Shown one piece after another: positions 60,684 to 64,000 of a DNA stretch of 64,000 nt (positions are counted from its first letter, which is position 1; the number at the start of each line of letters is the position of its first letter). Source of the stretch: Amycolatopsis bullii (GTDB taxonomy: Bacteria; Actinomycetota; Actinomycetes; Mycobacteriales; Pseudonocardiaceae); assembly GCF_014654205.1 (NCBI RefSeq), contig NZ_BNAW01000052.1, forward strand, positions 1-64,000, given 5' to 3'. Both the position numbers and the translations under genes were made by a program. The notes below the pieces were generated by a model. It was not told where the DNA came from. It saw only the letters and a list, made by a program, of their open reading frames with translations, and ran no database searches.

Positions 60684-60743
60684 GAACAACGTTCTTATGG
60701 ATGAACATAATCACTATAACAGACTCCGTTCATAGATGTGAAC
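60684..60743. promoter_or_regulatory. GTTC-N8-GAAC operator pair between iclR and symporter genes
   Basis: GTTCTTATGGATGAAC (60691-60706) and GTTCATAGATGTGAAC (60728-60743) share the GTTC-N8-GAAC dyad, 37 bp centre to centre. An extra GAACAACGTTC dyad abuts the first (60684-60694). The AT-rich region also holds promoter-like sequence (CACTATAAC). The likely binder is the IclR protein. Confidence 0.8.
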
Positions 60744-60783
60744 AGTTGGACCGCATCGACGTGGACGCGGAAGGGAGCCTGCG

Positions 60784-62295
60784 GTGCACGCACTCGACTG
60801 GACGATGATCTGCGCGTACTTCGCGCTGATGATCGTGATCGGCTGGTGGTCGCACAAGAGAGTCAGCGACGTGAAGGACTTCTTCACGGCGGGTGGGCGG
60901 ATGCCGTGGTGGCTGGCCGGCATCTCGCACCACATGTCCGGCTACAGCGCCGTGCTCTTCGTCGCGTACGCGGGCGTGGCGTACACCAGCGGCGTCACCG
61001 TGTACTTCTGGGGCTTCGCCAGCATCGGCATCGGCGTGGGCATCGGCAGCTGGCTGTTCGCCGCCCGCTGGAACCGGCTGCGCTCGAAGCTCGGCGTCGC
61101 CTCGCCGCTGGAGTACCTGGCCAAGCGCTACAACGTGCCGACGCAGCAGGCGCTCGCCTGGAGCGGCAGCCTGCTGAAGATCTTCGACATCGCGGCCAAG
61201 TGGTTCGCCGTCGCCACGCTGCTGCACGTCTTCGCCGGGCTGGACTACAACCTCGGCATCCTGATCACCGGCGCGGTCACCCTGGTCTACTGCACCATCG
61301 GCGGCCTGTGGGCCGACGCGCTCACCGACTTCGGCCAGTTCGTCATCCAGGCGATCGCCGCCGTCGTGATGATCGTCGTGGTGCTGGGCAAGCTGGGCGG
61401 GATCTCCGCGCTCTGGACGATGTGGGACAAGCTGCCCGAGGGTCACGTCGACCCGGTGACGTCGAAGTACACCACCATCTTCCTGCTCGTCTACGTGCTG
61501 GTGAAGACGCTGGAGTACAACGGAGGCATGTGGAACCTGGCGCAGCGGTACATGGCCGCGCCGAACACCCACGAGGCCAAGCGGGGTGCGCGGCTTTCGT
61601 CCGCGTTGTACCTGTTGTGGCCGCTGGTGCTGATGTTCCCGATGTTCGCGGCGCCGCTGCTCATCCCCGGCGTCAAGGATCCGACGCAGTCGTACGCGAT
61701 CATGACCACGACCTTCCTGCCACCGGGCCTGATCGGCCTGGTGCTGGCCGGGATCTTCTCGCACACGATGGCGATGGTCTCCTCCGACGCCAACGCGATC
61801 TCCGCGGTGATCACCCGGGACATGATCCCGGCGATGTTCCGCCGCACCCGGCAGTGGACCGACGTCCAGGGCCTCAAGGCCGCACGGATCACCACGGTGA
61901 TCTTCGTCGCGCTCACCATGCTGGTGGCCACCCAGGCGCAGAACCTCGGCGGCGTGCTGCAGATCGTCGTCAACTGGGTCGCCGCGCTGATGGGCCCGAT
62001 CTCGATCCCGCTGCTGCTGGGCATGCTGCCGTGGTTCCGCAAGTGCGGCCCCCGCGCCGCGCTGGTCTCCTGGGCGGGCGGCCTGATCGACTACGCGCTG
62101 GTGTACTACGTCTTCAAGGCGAACCAGACCGTGCTCGTCGCGACGCCGATCCTGGTTTCGCTCGCGCTCTACGTCGGCCTCGGGCTGCTCGCTCCCGAGC
62201 GCAGCGCGGCCGCCGACGAGATCGTCGACACCGTGAACACCGCCGACGACGACGTCGACCGGAAGCAGGAGGAAGGCACGACCGTGCCCGCCTGA
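60784..62295 (+). CDS. sodium:solute symporter (SSS family), probable uronate/aldarate importer
   Basis: A 503-aa protein with 13 or so transmembrane segments. SSS features are DFFTAGGRMPWWLAGISHHM, SGYSAVLFVAYAGVAYTSG, LKIFDIAAKWFAVATLLHV and GIFSHTMAMVSSDANAISAV. GTG 60784 has AAGGGAG upstream. It is the first gene of an operon with kdgD and a glucarate dehydratase-like gene. The uronate/aldarate substrate is inferred from context; the family also carries sugars and other acids. Confidence 0.88.
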   Translation: MHALDWTMICAYFALMIVIGWWSHKRVSDVKDFFTAGGRMPWWLAGISHHMSGYSAVLFVAYAGVAYTSGVTVYFWGFASIGIGVGIGSWLFAARWNRLRSKLGVASPLEYLAKRYNVPTQQALAWSGSLLKIFDIAAKWFAVATLLHVFAGLDYNLGILITGAVTLVYCTIGGLWADALTDFGQFVIQAIAAVVMIVVVLGKLGGISALWTMWDKLPEGHVDPVTSKYTTIFLLVYVLVKTLEYNGGMWNLAQRYMAAPNTHEAKRGARLSSALYLLWPLVLMFPMFAAPLLIPGVKDPTQSYAIMTTTFLPPGLIGLVLAGIFSHTMAMVSSDANAISAVITRDMIPAMFRRTRQWTDVQGLKAARITTVIFVALTMLVATQAQNLGGVLQIVVNWVAALMGPISIPLLLGMLPWFRKCGPRAALVSWAGGLIDYALVYYVFKANQTVLVATPILVSLALYVGLGLLAPERSAAADEIVDTVNTADDDVDRKQEEGTTVPA

Positions 62296-62346
62296 CGCAG
62301 GCCTGACCCGGCCGAACCCGAAAAAGGACGAGAGAGCAGAAAACTG

Positions 62347-63282
62347 ATGGCACAGAACGAGATCGAGCTGGACGGCCTGCTGGCGTTCCCCCTCACCCCG
62401 TTCACCGAGGACCTCGAGGTCAACCTCGACGCGCTCGCGGAGAACGTGGAGAGCCACATCGCGGCGGGCGCCGGTGCGCTGTTCGTCGCGTGCGGCACCG
62501 GCGAGTTCAGCTCGCTCTCGCCCGCCGAGGTCACCTCGGTGCTCACCCGGGCCCGGGAGGTGGCCGCCGGCCGCGTCCCGGTCTGGGTGGGTGCCGGGGG
62601 CGGCGCGGCGTCGGCGCGGGCCGGCATCGCGGCGGCTCAGTCCGGCGGCGCGGACGGCGTCCTGCTGCTGCCGCCGTATCTGGTGACCGGGCCGTCGGCG
62701 GGCCTGGTCGACTTCGTGCGGTACGCCGTCGGGGACTCGTCCGTGCCGGTCATCGTCTACCACCGCGGCACCGGCGTGTTCACCGCGCCGGCCGCGGCGG
62801 CCCTGCTGGACATCCCGTCGGTCGTCGGCCTGAAGGACGGCTACGGCGACGTCGAGTGCATGACCCGGATCGTCACCACCATCCGGTCGCTGGACACCGA
62901 GCGGGCGCGGAAGTTCCTGTTCTTCAACGGGTTGCCGACCGCGGAAGTCTCCGCGAAGGCGTACGCCGCGGTCGGCGTCGCCCGGTACTCCTCGGCGGTG
63001 CACTGCTTCGCGCCGGAGATCGCCCACCGCTTCCACCGCGCGCTCGGCGAAGGCGACACGCGCGTGATGGACGCCCTGCTCACCGGGTTCTACCTGCCGC
63101 TGGTGGCGTTGCGCGACGAGACGCCCGGCTTCGCCGTCTCGCTGGTCAAGGCCGCCGCCCGGTTGCGCGGCGACAAGGTCGGCCCGGTCCGGCCGCCGCT
63201 GATCGAGCCGACGCCGGAGCAGATCCACCGGCTCGAGAAGGTCGTGGAGGACGGCTTCGTGACGCTGAAGGGGCTCGGCTGA
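62347..63282 (+). CDS. kdgD: 5-dehydro-4-deoxyglucarate dehydratase
   Basis: A 311-aa TIM barrel of the DHDPS/NAL superfamily. The family motif GTGEF is at 50-54 (GTGEFSSLSPAE), the conserved Tyr is Y138 in VIVYHRGTG, and the Schiff-base lysine is K163 in VGLKDGYGD. KdgD converts 5-dehydro-4-deoxyglucarate to 2,5-dioxopentanoate plus CO2 and water. It lies 51 bp after the symporter, with AGGACGAGAGAG before the ATG. Its stop overlaps the next start (TGATG). Confidence 0.93.
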   Translation: MAQNEIELDGLLAFPLTPFTEDLEVNLDALAENVESHIAAGAGALFVACGTGEFSSLSPAEVTSVLTRAREVAAGRVPVWVGAGGGAASARAGIAAAQSGGADGVLLLPPYLVTGPSAGLVDFVRYAVGDSSVPVIVYHRGTGVFTAPAAAALLDIPSVVGLKDGYGDVECMTRIVTTIRSLDTERARKFLFFNGLPTAEVSAKAYAAVGVARYSSAVHCFAPEIAHRFHRALGEGDTRVMDALLTGFYLPLVALRDETPGFAVSLVKAAARLRGDKVGPVRPPLIEPTPEQIHRLEKVVEDGFVTLKGLG

Positions 63283-64000
63283 TGCAGATCCTCGACGTGG
63301 TGCTGACCCCGGTCGCCTTCGCGGACCCGCCGCTGCTCAACGTCATGGGCGTGCACGAGCCGTTCGCGCTGCGCAGCGTCGTCCAGGTCAAATGCGAGGA
63401 CGGGATCGTCGGGCTCGGCGAGTCCTACGGCGACGAGGCCTTCCTCGGCGAGGTGCGCAAGGTGCTGCCGCGGCTGCGCGGCCACGACGTGTTCGACCTG
63501 CCCGGCCTGCAGCGGCTGGTCGCCGAAGCGCTTTCGGACACCGTGCTGACCGACGCGCACGGCCTGATCGGCGGGTTCTCCATCCGCAAGACGATCGCGA
63601 GCGTGTACTCGCTGTTCGAGGTCGCCTGCCTGGACGCGCAGGGCCACTTCCTCGGCCGTCCGGTGACCGATCTGCTCGGCGGCAAGGCCCGCGACGCCGT
63701 CGAGTTCTCCGCCTACCTGTTCTACAAGTACGGCAAGCACGTCGACGGCCGCGAGGACTCCTGGGGCGAGATCACCACGCCCGAGGCGCTGGTCGGGTCG
63801 GCGAAGCGGATGTTCGACGAGTACGGCTTCCGGTCGATCAAGCTCAAGGGCGGGGTCTACGAGCCCGCCCACGAGGTCGACGGTGTCCGCGCGCTGGCCG
63901 AGGCGTTCCCCGGGCACCCGCTGCGGATCGACCCGAACGGCGCCTGGACGGTCGAGACGAGCATCCGCGTGGCGGCTGAATTGGACGGTGTCCTCGAGTA
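63282..64000 (+). CDS. gudD: glucarate dehydratase-like enolase-superfamily enzyme, cut by window end
   Basis: The first 239 residues of an enolase-superfamily dehydratase. The N-terminal capping domain is complete (LNVMGVHEPFALRSVVQVKC, GLGESYGDEAFL). The barrel shows the KxK base motif SIKLKGG (K187, K189) and the first metal ligand in RIDPNGAW (D217, N219). These match glucarate dehydratases, which convert D-glucarate to 5-dehydro-4-deoxyglucarate, the KdgD substrate. The start ATG overlaps the kdgD stop by 1 bp. The C-terminal half, with the other metal ligands and catalytic His, lies outside the window. Confidence 0.9.
   Translation, partial: MQILDVVLTPVAFADPPLLNVMGVHEPFALRSVVQVKCEDGIVGLGESYGDEAFLGEVRKVLPRLRGHDVFDLPGLQRLVAEALSDTVLTDAHGLIGGFSIRKTIASVYSLFEVACLDAQGHFLGRPVTDLLGGKARDAVEFSAYLFYKYGKHVDGREDSWGEITTPEALVGSAKRMFDEYGFRSIKLKGGVYEPAHEVDGVRALAEAFPGHPLRIDPNGAWTVETSIRVAAELDGVLE

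Overview
The window is a high-GC actinobacterial chromosome segment. It has many GTG starts, stop/start overlaps such as ATGA, and the gene order tlyA-nadK-recN ... steA-mctB-pyrG-nudix-xerD-parA-scpA-scpB-rluB ... cmk ... der, which is the order known around Rv1691-Rv1713 of Mycobacterium tuberculosis. The accessory gene content and the intergenic palindromic repeats suggest a Pseudonocardiales genus such as Amycolatopsis. That genus call is inference; the phylum-level call is secure.

Region 1 (1-34387) is the conserved backbone, interrupted by accessory cassettes. It opens with the 3' end of 5S rRNA and its terminator, then a disordered Arg/Gly/Asp-repeat TPR protein, a HAD phosphatase, tlyA, nadK and recN. 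Cassettes sit between recN and steA (MDR oxidoreductase, DUF1266 protein), between mctB and pyrG (alginate lyase-like protein, GntR/NCS1/racemase-like module, secreted sedolisin, acyltransferase), and between rluB and cmk (S15 peptidase, KhtT/antiporter pair, TetR/DUF4267 pair with four operators). The backbone genes serve ribosome modification, NAD and CTP metabolism, DNA repair, chromosome segregation and ribosome assembly.

Region 2 (34388-45900) holds a Pls/PosA-type single-module NRPS (A-T, six membrane segments, three tandem C-terminal domains) followed by an M1 metallopeptidase, two tandem GH95 glycosidases with twin-arginine-like signals, and a membrane-anchored cyclophilin-like protein. 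Inverted arrays of exactly 21-bp-spaced units flank this region on both sides.

Region 3 (45860-58960) is catabolic and regulatory. It contains an aromatic hydroxylase, a fused maleylacetate reductase/hydroxyquinol 1,2-dioxygenase and an AraC regulator (probably resorcinol/hydroxyquinol degradation); a third 21-bp array; a flavin reductase/PPOX pair with a divergent TetR; a two-component system with an APH-like kinase; a TetR/beta-lactamase-fold pair; a polysaccharide deacetylase; and an HTH/ClpN pair preceded by twin palindromic operators.

Region 4 (58997-64000) is an oxidative uronate pathway under an IclR regulator: uronate dehydrogenase, a sodium:solute symporter, 5-dehydro-4-deoxyglucarate dehydratase and the first part of a glucarate dehydratase-like enzyme cut by the window end.

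The least explained signals are the three 21-bp inverted arrays, the two identical-arm hairpins at convergent gene ends, the Pls/M1 pair, the bifunctional hydroxyquinol enzyme, and a DUF4267 gene that appears to start at ATT.
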